Translations under genes and position numbers: made by a program | NCBI RefSeq assembly: GCF_001523745.2 | Contig: NZ_CP013386.1 | Span: 2,108,001 to 2,172,000, forward strand | Length of the DNA stretch: 64,000 nucleotides | Source of the DNA: Burkholderia mayonis | GTDB lineage: Bacteria; Pseudomonadota; Gammaproteobacteria; Burkholderiales; Burkholderiaceae | Direction: 5' to 3' | The notes under the pieces: generated by a model | Told to the model about the DNA's origin: nothing | Database searches by the model: none | What the model saw: only the letters and a program-made list of their open reading frames with translations | In this document: piece after piece, positions 17,698 through 27,258 of the stretch | Numbering within the stretch: the stretch's first letter is position 1 | Layout of the letters: every line of letters begins with the position of its first letter

Positions 17698-19272
17698 ATG
17701 ACTCAGCCCATATCACGGACGCGCTGCCTGCTCGGCGTTTCGGGATGCGCACTGTTGCTCGCGCTGTCGATGGCCGAAGCGGCGCACGCCGATCCTAAGC
17801 CAGACATCTGGCCGACAGCCGCGTTGCCGGATCGAGCGGCCGTCGAAGTGGACGCGTCGCAGTTCCTGCCGCCGGCACAGCTCGTGCGCTGGCAGATCGA
17901 TCTCGACCGCCGCGGACTTCGGTCGACCGGCTCGCCCGCGCACGAACGCTATATCGACGCGCTGCGCGGCCGTCTCGCGCGCGCCGGCGTGCCGCAGCTC
18001 TATACCGAATCGGTGACGATGACACGTTGGACCGCCCGCCATTGGCGGCTCGACGTCGTCGACGGCGCGCCGCCCGACCGCATCGACGTCGCCGGCTACA
18101 TTCCGTATTCCGGCGATGCCGGCCGCGAAGGCGTCGTCGCGCCGATCCGGTATCTCGCGCCGGGACAGGCGCCCGAAGCGGACATCGCAGGCAAGATCGC
18201 CGTCGTCGAATTGCCCGACGCGCCGCTGTCGGGTGCGTTCTTCCACGAGCGCGCGCTGCGCGTCTTCGATCCGGACAATGCGTTTCCGCCGTCGGCGCCC
18301 TACGTCCGCACAAGCTTCATGCTCGGCCCGCTCACCGCGATGCTCGACAAGCTGCAGGCCGCGGGCGCGGCCGGCGTCGTAATGATCGCCGACACGTCCG
18401 TCGCCGAAGCGACCGATCTCTACGCGCCGTACGACGGCCAGTTGCGTCGCGTACCCGGCCTCTTCGTCGATCGCGCGACGGGCGCGACGCTCGCGGCGCT
18501 CGCGAACCGCGGCGCGACGCTCAGGCTATCGCTCGACGCGGGCATCGATCGCGTGCGGACCCGCAACCTGATCGGCATCATCCCCGGCGCGACCGACGAG
18601 CTGACCGTCGTCAACAGCCATACGGACGGCACGAACGGCATCGAAGACAACGGCCCGAACGCGATCGTCGCGATCGCGCAGTACCTGAGCCGCGTGCCGC
18701 GCGCCGCGCTGCCGCGCACGATCATGATCATGTTGTCGAGCGGGCATTTCGCGGGCGGCGTCGGCGTCGAGGATTTTCTCGCGCGCCATGCGCACGACGG
18801 CCTCGTCGCGCGGATCGCATGCGTCGTCACGATCGAGCATCTGGGCGCGCAGGAATGGCTGCCGAACGCGCGCGGCGTGCTCGTGCCGACCGGCAAGGCG
18901 GAGCCGACGGCGCTGTTCATGCCGCCCGTCCCGGCGCTCGTCGACGCGGCCGACGCACTGGTGCACCGCGCGAACGCGGCGCCCGCGTTCGTGATGCCGC
19001 CGCTAAACCCGAACGGCGACGGTAGCGCCGACGATGCGGTCTGGCCGGGCGAAGGGCAGTATTTCTGGGGGCGCGGGCGCGTGCCGACGATCAACTTCAT
19101 CACGAGCCCGACGTATCTCCTCAACTACGGCGTGACGACCGCGAACAAGATCGACTACGCGCGTCTGCGTCGCGAAATCGCAGCGACGACGCAGACGCTG
19201 CTCGATCTGTCGCGCGTGCCCTTCTCCGAGTTGCGTGCGGTGCAGCCGGGGATGCGCGCCGTGACGCCGTGA
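17698..19272 (+). CDS. Secreted M28-like metallopeptidase homolog with PA domain
   Basis: A 524-residue protein with an N-terminal signal peptide (CLLGVSGCALLLALSMAEAA HA, cleavage near residue 32). A protease-associated (PA) insert lies at about 150-270, and a peptidase M28-like C-terminal domain follows. SHTDGTNGIEDNGPNAI resembles the zinc-binding HxD and bridging-Asp segment. Where active enzymes have a Glu-Glu pair (GAEEEGLLGS-like) this protein has SSGHFAGGVGVEDFL, so the catalytic base seems absent. It may be an inactive or divergent member, perhaps a binding protein. The start is supported by GAGGAG 7 nt upstream of the ATG. Confidence 0.75.
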   Translation: MTQPISRTRCLLGVSGCALLLALSMAEAAHADPKPDIWPTAALPDRAAVEVDASQFLPPAQLVRWQIDLDRRGLRSTGSPAHERYIDALRGRLARAGVPQLYTESVTMTRWTARHWRLDVVDGAPPDRIDVAGYIPYSGDAGREGVVAPIRYLAPGQAPEADIAGKIAVVELPDAPLSGAFFHERALRVFDPDNAFPPSAPYVRTSFMLGPLTAMLDKLQAAGAAGVVMIADTSVAEATDLYAPYDGQLRRVPGLFVDRATGATLAALANRGATLRLSLDAGIDRVRTRNLIGIIPGATDELTVVNSHTDGTNGIEDNGPNAIVAIAQYLSRVPRAALPRTIMIMLSSGHFAGGVGVEDFLARHAHDGLVARIACVVTIEHLGAQEWLPNARGVLVPTGKAEPTALFMPPVPALVDAADALVHRANAAPAFVMPPLNPNGDGSADDAVWPGEGQYFWGRGRVPTINFITSPTYLLNYGVTTANKIDYARLRREIAATTQTLLDLSRVPFSELRAVQPGMRAVTP

Positions 19273-19460
19273 CGCGCGCGGACCGACACGCGTTGCGTAA
19301 CGGCGTGCGAGCGAACGGACCAAGCGGATCGAGCAGACCATGCGGACCGGTCGGGCACGGGGGACGCGCAAGCGGAACGAACCGGAGCAGCCGTCGTCGC
19401 GATGGGCACCCGCCGCGCGCGTCCAGGCACGAGCGCGCAGCGGCGACCGATGCCGGCGCG

Positions 19461-21173
19461 TCACGCGCCCGCCGACTCGCCCGCCGCCAGCAATTGCAGA
19501 CTCTCGTCGACACTCAGCTCTGACAGCGCGCCCGCCCGCAGCGCCCCGTCGGCCGCGCGCTGCAGCACGCGCAGCACGTTCGGCTTCAGGCGCACGAACA
19601 CGAGACGCCAGCCGCGTGCGTCGCATTCGGCGGCGAACGTCTTCAGCGCTTCGATCGTCGTGCCGTCGATGTCGGGCGACTCTTCGAGACTCAGCATGAC
19701 CGTGTGCACGGACGGCTGCGCGTCGCGCGCGAGATGCCGCACCATGTTCAGCACGCGCTCCGCGTTCGCGAAGAACAGTTGCGCCTCCGGCCGCACGATC
19801 AGCACGCCCGGAATCGGCTTTGCGTCCTCGTGCATCGACACGTCGACGAAATCGTGGCTCTCGCGCAGCCGCCCGAGCACGCTCACGTTCGGCTCGGACA
19901 GTTGCCGCAGCGTCAGCAGCAGACTCACGCCGATCGCGACGAGCAGGCCGTGCAGCACGCCGAGCACGATCACGGCCGTCAGCGCGGCGATCACGACGAT
20001 CCGGTCTCGATGCCACGCCCAGTATGGCCGGAACACCTCGGGATGCAGCGAATGGCTGACCGCGAAGATCACGATCGCGGCGAGCACGGGCTCCGGGATG
20101 CGCGCGAGCTGCGGCAGCAGCAGCCAGACGATCATTGCGATCACGGCTGCCGCGAAGAGGCCCGCCATGCGCGACTGCGCGCCCGCGGCCTCGTTTGCCG
20201 ACGTCGCCGAATAGCCGGCGCCGACGGGCATCCCGTGCAGCAGCCCCGACACGAGATTCGCGCAGCCGAGCGCGACGAGATCGCGGTTCGGCGATATCGT
20301 GTCGCCGTGCTTCAGCGCGAAGTTGCGAATCGACCCGTACGACTCCGCATACAGAATCAACATCAGCGCGAAGCCGAACTCGGCCGCCTGCATCCATTCG
20401 GAGCGGCCGAGCGTCGGCATCCCGACCGCGAGGTTCTGCAGGTCGATCGTGCCGACGACCGCGATCCCGAAGCGATGCCAATCGATCCAATAGCCGGCCG
20501 CGATGCCGAGCACGATGACGACGAACGTCGCCGGCACGCGCGAGCGCCGTCCGAGCGCAAACAGGATCGCGAGCGCCGTCGCGCCGAGCGCCGCGCTGTG
20601 GACATTGCAATGCGGAATCCCAAGCAGCAGGTCGAGCGCGACGCGCAGCGTATCGCTGTGATGGATCGACACGCCGAGAATCTTCGGCAACTGCTTGATG
20701 ACGATCGTGAGTGCGAGGCCGAACGTGAAGCCGCGCAGCACCGGGCGCGCGATGAAGTCCGACATGCCGCCGAGGCGCGCGGCACCCGCGAGGATGAACA
20801 GGATGCCCGTCGTCGCGACGAGTGCGGCCGCGAGCAGGAGCTGCGCGGCGACGTTCGGCCCCGCTTCGGAGATCACGGTCGCCGCGAGCACGACGGCCGA
20901 CGACGACGTCGCCGACACGATCGCGAAACGGCTGCTGCCCGCGATCGCATAGACGACGAGCCCGGCCAGGAGCGCGATGAGCCCCGCCTGCGGCGGCAGG
21001 TTCGCGAGCCCCGCGTACGCAACCGCCTCGGGAATCAGCAGGCCCGCGATCGCCAGCCCGGCGAGCGCATCGAGCGCCGTGCGCCGCCCGCGCGGCGTGG
21101 GCGGCTCGTCGAGCGCGGCGAAATGCGCGGCGTGCTGCGGCGGCGCGTCGAGACGGTTCGAATGAAGGTCCAT
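19461..21173 (-). CDS. SulP-family anion transporter with STAS domain
   Basis: A 570-residue inner-membrane transporter of the SLC26/SulP family, transporting sulfate, bicarbonate or other anions. The N-terminal half has about 11-12 hydrophobic segments, starting with LDALAGLAIAGLLIPEAVAY; the family signature appears as IPEAVAYAGLANLPPQAGL. The cytoplasmic STAS domain (about residues 440-560) contains VLIVRPEAQLFFANAERVL and SLEESPDIDGTTIEALKTF. It begins 46 nt after the ParB-like gene on the same strand, so the two are probably co-transcribed. The anion cannot be predicted from sequence. Confidence 0.93.
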   Translation of the reverse strand: MDLHSNRLDAPPQHAAHFAALDEPPTPRGRRTALDALAGLAIAGLLIPEAVAYAGLANLPPQAGLIALLAGLVVYAIAGSSRFAIVSATSSSAVVLAATVISEAGPNVAAQLLLAAALVATTGILFILAGAARLGGMSDFIARPVLRGFTFGLALTIVIKQLPKILGVSIHHSDTLRVALDLLLGIPHCNVHSAALGATALAILFALGRRSRVPATFVVIVLGIAAGYWIDWHRFGIAVVGTIDLQNLAVGMPTLGRSEWMQAAEFGFALMLILYAESYGSIRNFALKHGDTISPNRDLVALGCANLVSGLLHGMPVGAGYSATSANEAAGAQSRMAGLFAAAVIAMIVWLLLPQLARIPEPVLAAIVIFAVSHSLHPEVFRPYWAWHRDRIVVIAALTAVIVLGVLHGLLVAIGVSLLLTLRQLSEPNVSVLGRLRESHDFVDVSMHEDAKPIPGVLIVRPEAQLFFANAERVLNMVRHLARDAQPSVHTVMLSLEESPDIDGTTIEALKTFAAECDARGWRLVFVRLKPNVLRVLQRAADGALRAGALSELSVDESLQLLAAGESAGA

Positions 21174-21219
21174 GCGCGTTCCGTGTTCGTGACCCGTGGT
21201 TCGGCCGAAAACGCGGCGC

Positions 21220-21846
21220 TCAGCGCGGCGTCGCGATCACGCCGGACCAGCCCGGCAGATAGCGCGCCTCCTGCGCATGCGCATGAGCGAGCGCCGCCTC
21301 GAGCGCCTTCGCGAAATCCCTGCGGATGTCCGTCAGCGCGATTTTCGGGCGCAGGAAATCGGCCCACAGGAATTCGCTGAACGGCGTCGCGTCCTTCGCG
21401 TAGCCGCCCGCCGTGCGCAGCTCGCCCGCCAGGCTGCGGTAAGGATCGTCTTTCAGGCCGACGAGCGTTTTCGGCAGGCGGGCGTAGTCGTGGCGCGCGC
21501 CGTTCGCGCCGAACGGATGCACCCACTGGTTGTGCTCCATCATCCGCCAGAAAATCGTCTCGTCGAGCCACGACAAGTCCTTCAACAGCATCGCCTTCAC
21601 TTCGCTCACGCCCTCTTCGATGAGCGCGAGCCCGAGATGATGATGATCGGTGATGTAGTATTCGCCGCCCGGCCCGAGCACGGCCGGAAACCAGTGCGAT
21701 TCGATCGCCGCCTTGCGCGCCTTCTTGCCGAGCGACTTCCAATGCTTGCGCTTCGCCTTCACTTCGCGATAGCCGACCGTGATCTGCGTCGGCCGCAGCG
21801 CGTCGAGCCTGGCGGGAATGAGATGCACGTCCTGGCCGATCGTCAT
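21220..21846 (-). CDS. ParB-like nuclease-fold protein
   Basis: A 208-residue protein of the ParB/Srx-like group that is not a chromosome-partition ParB. Features are IPARLDALRPTQITVGYREV at the N-terminus, the motif YYITDHHHLGLALIEEG near residue 75 and WLDETIFWRMMEHNQWVHPF near 105. No helix-turn-helix or ParB C-terminal dimerisation domain is present. I chose the ATG at 21846 (GGGAG 8 nt upstream). It precedes the SulP gene by 46 nt, an unusual pairing. Its biochemical activity is unknown to me; related small proteins are annotated only as ParB-like. Confidence 0.8.
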   Translation of the reverse strand: MTIGQDVHLIPARLDALRPTQITVGYREVKAKRKHWKSLGKKARKAAIESHWFPAVLGPGGEYYITDHHHLGLALIEEGVSEVKAMLLKDLSWLDETIFWRMMEHNQWVHPFGANGARHDYARLPKTLVGLKDDPYRSLAGELRTAGGYAKDATPFSEFLWADFLRPKIALTDIRRDFAKALEAALAHAHAQEARYLPGWSGVIATPR

Positions 21847-21981
21847 GATGGGGCTCCCGAAATCGATTTCGGCAACGATACATGGGATCGGCGTCCGCGT
21901 TAATAGCGCATTGTCCCCGAAACTTGCGCAAAGCGCGCTGCCGCACCGCCGCACGATGCGCGGCGCACACGCGCCGGCGCA

Positions 21982-22536
21982 TCAGCGGCGAGCCGTCAGA
22001 TCCGCGCGCTCGATCCGGTGGCGAATGTACGGGATGCCGTCTTGCACGACGCCGACGCGCCGCATCCCGAGCTTGCGCGCGACGTTCAGCGACGCGTCGT
22101 TCGCCGCGGCGATGTCGGCGACGATGCGCGGCAGCCTGACCGTCTCGAACGCGTGCCGGACGACGCACTGCGCGGCTTCGCTCGCGATCCCGCGCCCCCA
22201 CGCGGTGCGCACGAGGCGCCAGCCGATTTCGACGTCACGGCCGCCGTCGACGTAATCGGGAATCAGCAGCGTCCACCCGACGAACCGGTTCGGGCGCACC
22301 TTCTCGAAAATCGACCAGTAGCCGAGCCCGGGCGGATACCCGCGCGTGATCCGGTGCTCGACGAAACGACGGTGCTCGACGGGATCGTCCCACGGACCGT
22401 CGATGTGACGCGTCACGTCCGGATCGCGATCCATCGCGATGCATGCGTCGAGATCGGCGAGCGCTCGCGGGCGCAGCCACAAGCGGTCGGTCTCGAGAAT
22501 CGGCAGCGCCGGACGAGCTTGCGAATCCGAATCCAT
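21982..22536 (-). CDS. GNAT-family N-acetyltransferase (RimJ/RimL-like)
   Basis: A 184-residue acetyl-CoA-dependent acetyltransferase. ILETDRLWLRPRALADLDAC is the typical N-terminal strand-helix. VEIGWRLVRTAWGRGIASEA contains the acetyl-CoA pyrophosphate loop (RGIASEA, a variant of R/QxxGxG/A). NDASLNVARKLGMRRVG is the C-terminal motif. The substrate is unknown. The ATG at 22536 was chosen because the domain starts directly after it. Confidence 0.9.
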   Translation of the reverse strand: MDSDSQARPALPILETDRLWLRPRALADLDACIAMDRDPDVTRHIDGPWDDPVEHRRFVEHRITRGYPPGLGYWSIFEKVRPNRFVGWTLLIPDYVDGGRDVEIGWRLVRTAWGRGIASEAAQCVVRHAFETVRLPRIVADIAAANDASLNVARKLGMRRVGVVQDGIPYIRHRIERADLTARR

Positions 22537-22864
22537 CTGTAAGCACGTGAAAAAAAGAAGACGGCGCCACATTAGCATCGCTCGCCGCATCGCGAAAACC
22601 GGTGCGAATCCCAGCGACTCGCACGACGCAACGCAACCTCGCGCGACATCGCGCAACGCAACGCAATGCGATGCGATGCGTCGAGGCAAACGTATCGATT
22701 GCTCGCCGCGCAACAATGTATTTCATAGGGATAAATCCGGATCGGATCGCTCGGAGCCTTCACGCGCGCAATGAGCGGCGTACACTCGCGTTACCGTCTG
22801 CGCACAGCGCCAGCCCGGACGGCGCAAGCGACCAAGGCGCTTCCCTCTCGAGGAGACCGCCGCC
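22537..22864. other. Divergent intergenic region with CGCAA/TGCGA short repeats
   Basis: About 330 bp between the GNAT and MFS genes. It contains tandem CGCAA units running into TGCGA units (near 22650-22681), forming an imperfect palindrome. Promoters of both genes must lie here. No gene is supported. Confidence 0.55.
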
Positions 22865-24091
22865 ATGACCATAAGCTGGACGCGGGAACAACGCAACGTC
22901 ACGATCGCCGCCTATCTCGGCTGGACGCTCGACGCATTCGATTTCTTCCTGATGGTTTTCGTGCTGAAGGACATCGCCGCTGAGTTCAACACGAAAATTC
23001 CCGCTGTCGCGTTCGCCATCACGCTGACGCTTGCCGCGCGCCCGATCGGCGCGCTGATCTTCGGCCGCCTCGCCGACCACTTCGGCCGCCGGCCGACGCT
23101 GATGATCAACATCGCGTGCTACTCGCTGCTCGAGCTCGCGTCCGGCTTCGCGCCGAGCCTGGCCGCGCTCCTCGTGCTGCGCACGCTGTTCGGCATCGCG
23201 ATGGGCGGCGAATGGGGCGTCGGTTCCGCACTGACGATGGAGACGATTCCGACGCGCGCGCGCGGCGCCGTGTCGGGCCTGCTTCAGGCGGGCTACCCGA
23301 GCGGCTATCTGCTCGCATCGGTCGTCTTCGGCCTCTTCTACCAGTACATCGGCTGGCGCGGGATGTTCATGATCGGCGTGCTGCCTGCGCTTCTCGTGCT
23401 GTACGTGCGCGCGAAAGTGCCCGAGTCGCCCGCATGGAAGCAGATGGAAAAGCGCGCACGCCCGAGCCTCGTCGCAACGCTCAAGCAGAACTGGAAGCTG
23501 TCGATCTACGCCGTCATCCTGATGACCGCGTTCAACTTCTTCTCGCACGGCACGCAGGATCTCTATCCGACCTTCCTGCGCGAACAGCATCATTTCGATC
23601 CGCACACGGTGTCGTGGATCGCGATCGTGCTGAACATCGGCGCGATCGTCGGCGGCCTCACGTTCGGCTGGCTGTCCGAGCGGATCGGTCGCCGCCGCGC
23701 GATCTTCATCGCCGCGATCATCGCGCTGCCCGTGCTGCCGCTGTGGGCGTTCTCGACCGGCGCGCTCGCGCTCGCCGCGGGCGCGTTCCTGATGCAGATC
23801 TCGGTGCAAGGCGCATGGGGCGTGATCCCCGTGCATCTGAACGAGATCTCGCCGGACGAGATTCGCGCGACGTTCCCGGGCTTCGTCTACCAGCTCGGCA
23901 ATCTGCTCGCATCGGGCAACGCGACGATGCAGGCGCAGCTCGCGGTCAATCACGGCAACGATTACAGCATGGCGCTCGCGACAGTCGCGGGCATCGTCGC
24001 CGTTGTCATCTGCGTTTTAATTGTGTTCAGCCGCGAGCGACGCGGGATCGACATGACGCAGGCGGCCGCGATGAGCCCGACGACGGGATAA
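22865..24091 (+). CDS. MFS transporter, sialate/lactate:H+ symporter type
   Basis: A 408-residue inner-membrane protein with 12 predicted membrane segments. AAYLGWTLDAFDFFLMVFVL is helix 1 with the buried Asp typical of carboxylate symporters of the NanT/JEN1-like group. GRLADHFGRRPTLM is the loop 2-3 signature, and GWLSERIGRRRA the equivalent in the second half. It has no adjacent catabolic genes that would indicate its substrate. GAGGAG lies upstream of the ATG. Confidence 0.85.
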   Translation: MTISWTREQRNVTIAAYLGWTLDAFDFFLMVFVLKDIAAEFNTKIPAVAFAITLTLAARPIGALIFGRLADHFGRRPTLMINIACYSLLELASGFAPSLAALLVLRTLFGIAMGGEWGVGSALTMETIPTRARGAVSGLLQAGYPSGYLLASVVFGLFYQYIGWRGMFMIGVLPALLVLYVRAKVPESPAWKQMEKRARPSLVATLKQNWKLSIYAVILMTAFNFFSHGTQDLYPTFLREQHHFDPHTVSWIAIVLNIGAIVGGLTFGWLSERIGRRRAIFIAAIIALPVLPLWAFSTGALALAAGAFLMQISVQGAWGVIPVHLNEISPDEIRATFPGFVYQLGNLLASGNATMQAQLAVNHGNDYSMALATVAGIVAVVICVLIVFSRERRGIDMTQAAAMSPTTG

Positions 24092-24237
24092 CCATGCACG
24101 CGGCGGCGCACCATCGCACAAGCACGCGTCGTACAGTGCGCAGCACGTCGCTCATGCTGCATCGCACCACACGCTCTAGAGGAGTTTGTCCACAAAGAAC
24201 GCTTGCCGCCGCCCCGTGCCGCTTTTTATCTTAATGA

Positions 24238-24265
24238 AAACGGCTGTTTCAATTACACATTTGAA
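24238..24265. promoter_or_regulatory. PsrA-type operator upstream of the TetR regulator
   Basis: AAAC-GGCT-GTTT (24238-24249) is an inverted repeat matching the PsrA recognition pattern (AAAC-N2-4-GTTT). A second inverted repeat TTCAA...TTGAA (24248-24265) overlaps it. They lie about 45-70 bp upstream of the regulator's ATG, consistent with autorepression. Binding is inferred. Confidence 0.5.
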
Positions 24266-24307
24266 TCGCTTGTTCGCGTACCGGGAAACCGGCAAGGGAG
24301 GCGGAAC

Positions 24308-25273
24308 ATGGCAGTTCGACAGGCCAGCCGGCAATCCGGCGGGACGAAGGCGCGCATCCTAGATGCGGCCGAAGATCTTTTCATCGAGCATGGCTTCGAA
24401 GCGATGTCGATGCGGCAAATCACATCGCGCGCAGCGGTGAATCTTGCCGCCGTCAACTATCACTTCGGCAGCAAGGAAGCGCTCATCCACGCGATGTTGT
24501 CGCGGCGCCTCGATCAACTGAACGAGGAGCGCCTGCGCATCCTCGATCGGTTTGATGCGCAACTCGGCGCGCACGTCACGTGCGAGCACGTGCTGGGCGC
24601 GATGTTCATTCCGGCGCTGCAGGCGTCGCGCGATCCGCAACGCGGCGGCCGCGCATTCCTCAGACTCATCGGCCGCGCGTACACCGATCCGTCGGCGTTC
24701 GTGCGCAATTTCCTGACCGCGCACTATGCGACCGTCGCCGGCCGCTTCTTCGACGCGTTCCAGCGCGCGCTGCCGAACCTGCCGCGCGCGGAACTCGGCT
24801 GGCGGCTGCACTACGCGATCGGCGCACTGTCGGGCGCGCTCGCGGGCGCGGAAACCGAAAGCCTCATCGACGAATTCACGCAAGGCCGCACGATGAACGA
24901 CGTTCAGATGATCGCGCGGCTGTCGTCGCTGATCGTCGCCGCACTGAGGGCGCCGATGCCCGACGCGACGCAGCTCACGATCTTCGCGTCGGTGCTCGAC
25001 GGCGCAGCGGCCGCAGCCGACGCGACGCAGCCGGCCGGGCCGCTCGCGGCAATCGCGCCGCCTGTCGTTTCCGCGCCTGTCGTTTCCGCGCCGTCGGCGC
25101 CCGCTGTCGCGCCCGCGATCGCACCGGTCTCCGTTTCGGCGCCCGCGGCGGACATCGCGCCGCCGACGTCCGTCGCCCCGGCGTCCGTTGCGCCGATGCC
25201 GACGACACCGCGCACCGAAGCGGTCGCGGCCGAGCCGGTCGTCGCGGCCGCGCACGAAACCCACGCAACCTGA
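24308..25273 (+). CDS. TetR-family regulator, PsrA-like, with long C-terminal tail
   Basis: A 321-residue repressor. The DNA-binding domain ILDAAEDLFIEHGFEAMSMR and VNLAAVNYHFGSKEALIHAM is close to PsrA, the fatty-acid-responsive repressor of beta-oxidation genes in pseudomonads. The ligand domain runs to about residue 225. About 95 further residues follow that are almost entirely Ala, Pro, Val and Ser (PVVSAPVVSAPSAPAVAPAI and similar), absent from ordinary TetR proteins. GGGAGG precedes the ATG at 24308. The gene is followed by fadD on the same strand, which supports a role in fatty-acid metabolism. Confidence 0.88.
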   Translation: MAVRQASRQSGGTKARILDAAEDLFIEHGFEAMSMRQITSRAAVNLAAVNYHFGSKEALIHAMLSRRLDQLNEERLRILDRFDAQLGAHVTCEHVLGAMFIPALQASRDPQRGGRAFLRLIGRAYTDPSAFVRNFLTAHYATVAGRFFDAFQRALPNLPRAELGWRLHYAIGALSGALAGAETESLIDEFTQGRTMNDVQMIARLSSLIVAALRAPMPDATQLTIFASVLDGAAAAADATQPAGPLAAIAPPVVSAPVVSAPSAPAVAPAIAPVSVSAPAADIAPPTSVAPASVAPMPTTPRTEAVAAEPVVAAAHETHAT

Positions 25274-25431
25274 GGTCGCGCGCAGCGAGTCACGGCCGCG
25301 CGGCGCGCGGCCGATCGCGGCGGCGCCAGGCCCGTCGCAATCCGATGCGCCGCTTCCGCCGCCCCCCCAGCCACGCGCCGCGCCGCAGACGCCCGCGCGC
25401 CGACCCATCACAACGAATCAGGAGACAAGCG

Positions 25432-27204
25432 ATGACCGCCCCCGTTGCGCCCGCCCACGCCCACACCCAAGCGCCGAACACCGATGGCATCTGGTACGCG
25501 TCATATCCCGCCGGCGTGCCGCACGACATCGACGTCACGCAATACCGATCGCTTGCCCAGTACTTCGATGATTGCACGACGCGCTACGCGGACCGCGTCG
25601 CATTCATCAGCGCGGGCGCGCGCATGACCTACGCGACGCTCGCGCGCAAGGCGGCCGCGTTCGCATCGTATCTGCAGAGCCTTGGCGTGAAGCCCGGCGA
25701 CCGCGTCGCGATCATGCTGCCGAACACGTTCCAGTATCCGGTCACGCTGTTCGGCGCGCTGAAGGCGGGCGCGATCGTCGTCAACGTGAATCCGCTCTAC
25801 ACGGTGCGCGAGCTCGCGCATCAGTTGAAGGACAGCAGCGCGCAGACGATCGTCGTGTTCGAGAACTTCGCGAAGACGCTGCAGGAAGCACTGCCCGAAA
25901 CGCAGATCAAGCACGTCGTCGTGACCGCGCTCGGCGATCTGCTCGCCGACGGCCTCAATCCGAAAGGCCATCTGATCAACTTCGTGCTCAAGCACGTGAA
26001 GAAGCTCGTGCCTCCGTACCGGCTGCCGCAGGCCGTGCGCCTGCGCGCGGCGCTCGCGGCGGGCGCGCGCCGCGCGCCGACACCCGTCGCGCTCGAGCAC
26101 GACGACCTCGCGTTCCTGCAGTACACGGGCGGCACGACGGGCGTCGCCAAAGGCGCGATGCTCACGCATGGCAATCTGATCGCGAACCTGCTGCAGGCGA
26201 AGGCGTGGATCGAGGATCAGCTGACGGGCGACGTCGAGACGGTGCTCACGCCGCTGCCGCTCTATCACATCTATTCGCTGACGGTGAACGCGTTCATCTT
26301 CCTCGGCCTCGGCGGACGCAACATCCTGATCGCGAACCCGCGCGACACGAAGATGATGATGAAGATCCTGCGCCGCGAGACCTTCACGGGCATCACCGGC
26401 ATCAACACGCTCTACAACGCGTTCCTCGACAACGAGGAATTCCGCAAGCGCGACTTCTCCAAGCTCAAGCTCGCGATGGCGGGCGGCATGGCGATGCAGC
26501 GCGCGGTCGCCGAGCGCTTCGAGCAGGTGACCGGCTGCCCGATCGTCGAAGGCTACGGGCTCACCGAGTGCTCGCCGATCGTCACGATGAATCCGTACGA
26601 CGCGAACGAGAAGCGATCGTTCAGCGGCTCGATCGGGCTGCCCGCGCCGTCGACGCTCGTGCGGTTTCGCAAGGAGGACGGCGAGTGGGCGAACGTCGGC
26701 GAGCCGGGCGAGCTGTGCGTGCACGGCCCGCAGGTGATGCGCGGCTACTGGCAGCGCGCGGACGAGACCGCGAAGGTGATCGACGCCGACGGCTGGCTCG
26801 CGACGGGCGACATCGGCGTCATGGACGAAAAAGGTTTCATCCGCCTGATCGACCGCAAGAAGGACATGATTCTCGTGTCGGGCTTCAACGTGTATCCGAA
26901 CGAGATCGAAGACGTGCTCGTGTCGCATCCGGGCATCCGCGAGGCGGCGGCGATCGGCATTCCCGATCCCGTTCACGGTGAGCGCATCAAGGTGTTCGTC
27001 GTGCCGCGCGATCCGTCGCTGACGGTCGAAGCGGTGCTCGCGCACTGCCGCAAGAACCTGACGGGCTACAAGATGCCGAAGGCGGTCGAGTTCCGCGACG
27101 CGCTGCCCCAGACCAACGTCGGCAAGATCCTGCGCCGCGCGCTGCGCGACGAGGAACTCGCGAAGCTCGCGAACGCGCCGGCGAGTCCGTCGGCAAGGCA
27201 CTGA
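25432..27204 (+). CDS. fadD: Long-chain fatty acid-CoA ligase
   Basis: A 590-residue adenylate-forming enzyme that activates fatty acids with ATP and CoA at the inner membrane. Motifs are LQYTGGTTGVAKGAMLTHGN (ATP/AMP loop, near residue 225), GYGLTECSPIVTMNPYD (near 375), DGWLATGDIGVMDEKGF (near 455), DRKKDMILVSGFNVYPNEIE and the catalytic Lys region NVGKILRRALRDEE. The start is supported by AGGAGA 8 nt upstream. A 158-bp non-coding gap separates it from the PsrA-like gene, which probably regulates it. Confidence 0.95.
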   Translation: MTAPVAPAHAHTQAPNTDGIWYASYPAGVPHDIDVTQYRSLAQYFDDCTTRYADRVAFISAGARMTYATLARKAAAFASYLQSLGVKPGDRVAIMLPNTFQYPVTLFGALKAGAIVVNVNPLYTVRELAHQLKDSSAQTIVVFENFAKTLQEALPETQIKHVVVTALGDLLADGLNPKGHLINFVLKHVKKLVPPYRLPQAVRLRAALAAGARRAPTPVALEHDDLAFLQYTGGTTGVAKGAMLTHGNLIANLLQAKAWIEDQLTGDVETVLTPLPLYHIYSLTVNAFIFLGLGGRNILIANPRDTKMMMKILRRETFTGITGINTLYNAFLDNEEFRKRDFSKLKLAMAGGMAMQRAVAERFEQVTGCPIVEGYGLTECSPIVTMNPYDANEKRSFSGSIGLPAPSTLVRFRKEDGEWANVGEPGELCVHGPQVMRGYWQRADETAKVIDADGWLATGDIGVMDEKGFIRLIDRKKDMILVSGFNVYPNEIEDVLVSHPGIREAAAIGIPDPVHGERIKVFVVPRDPSLTVEAVLAHCRKNLTGYKMPKAVEFRDALPQTNVGKILRRALRDEELAKLANAPASPSARH

Positions 27205-27258
27205 CGAAAAACGAAAACACCACTACAAGATTTCTGGACCGCTTCCTGGGAGGAATGC

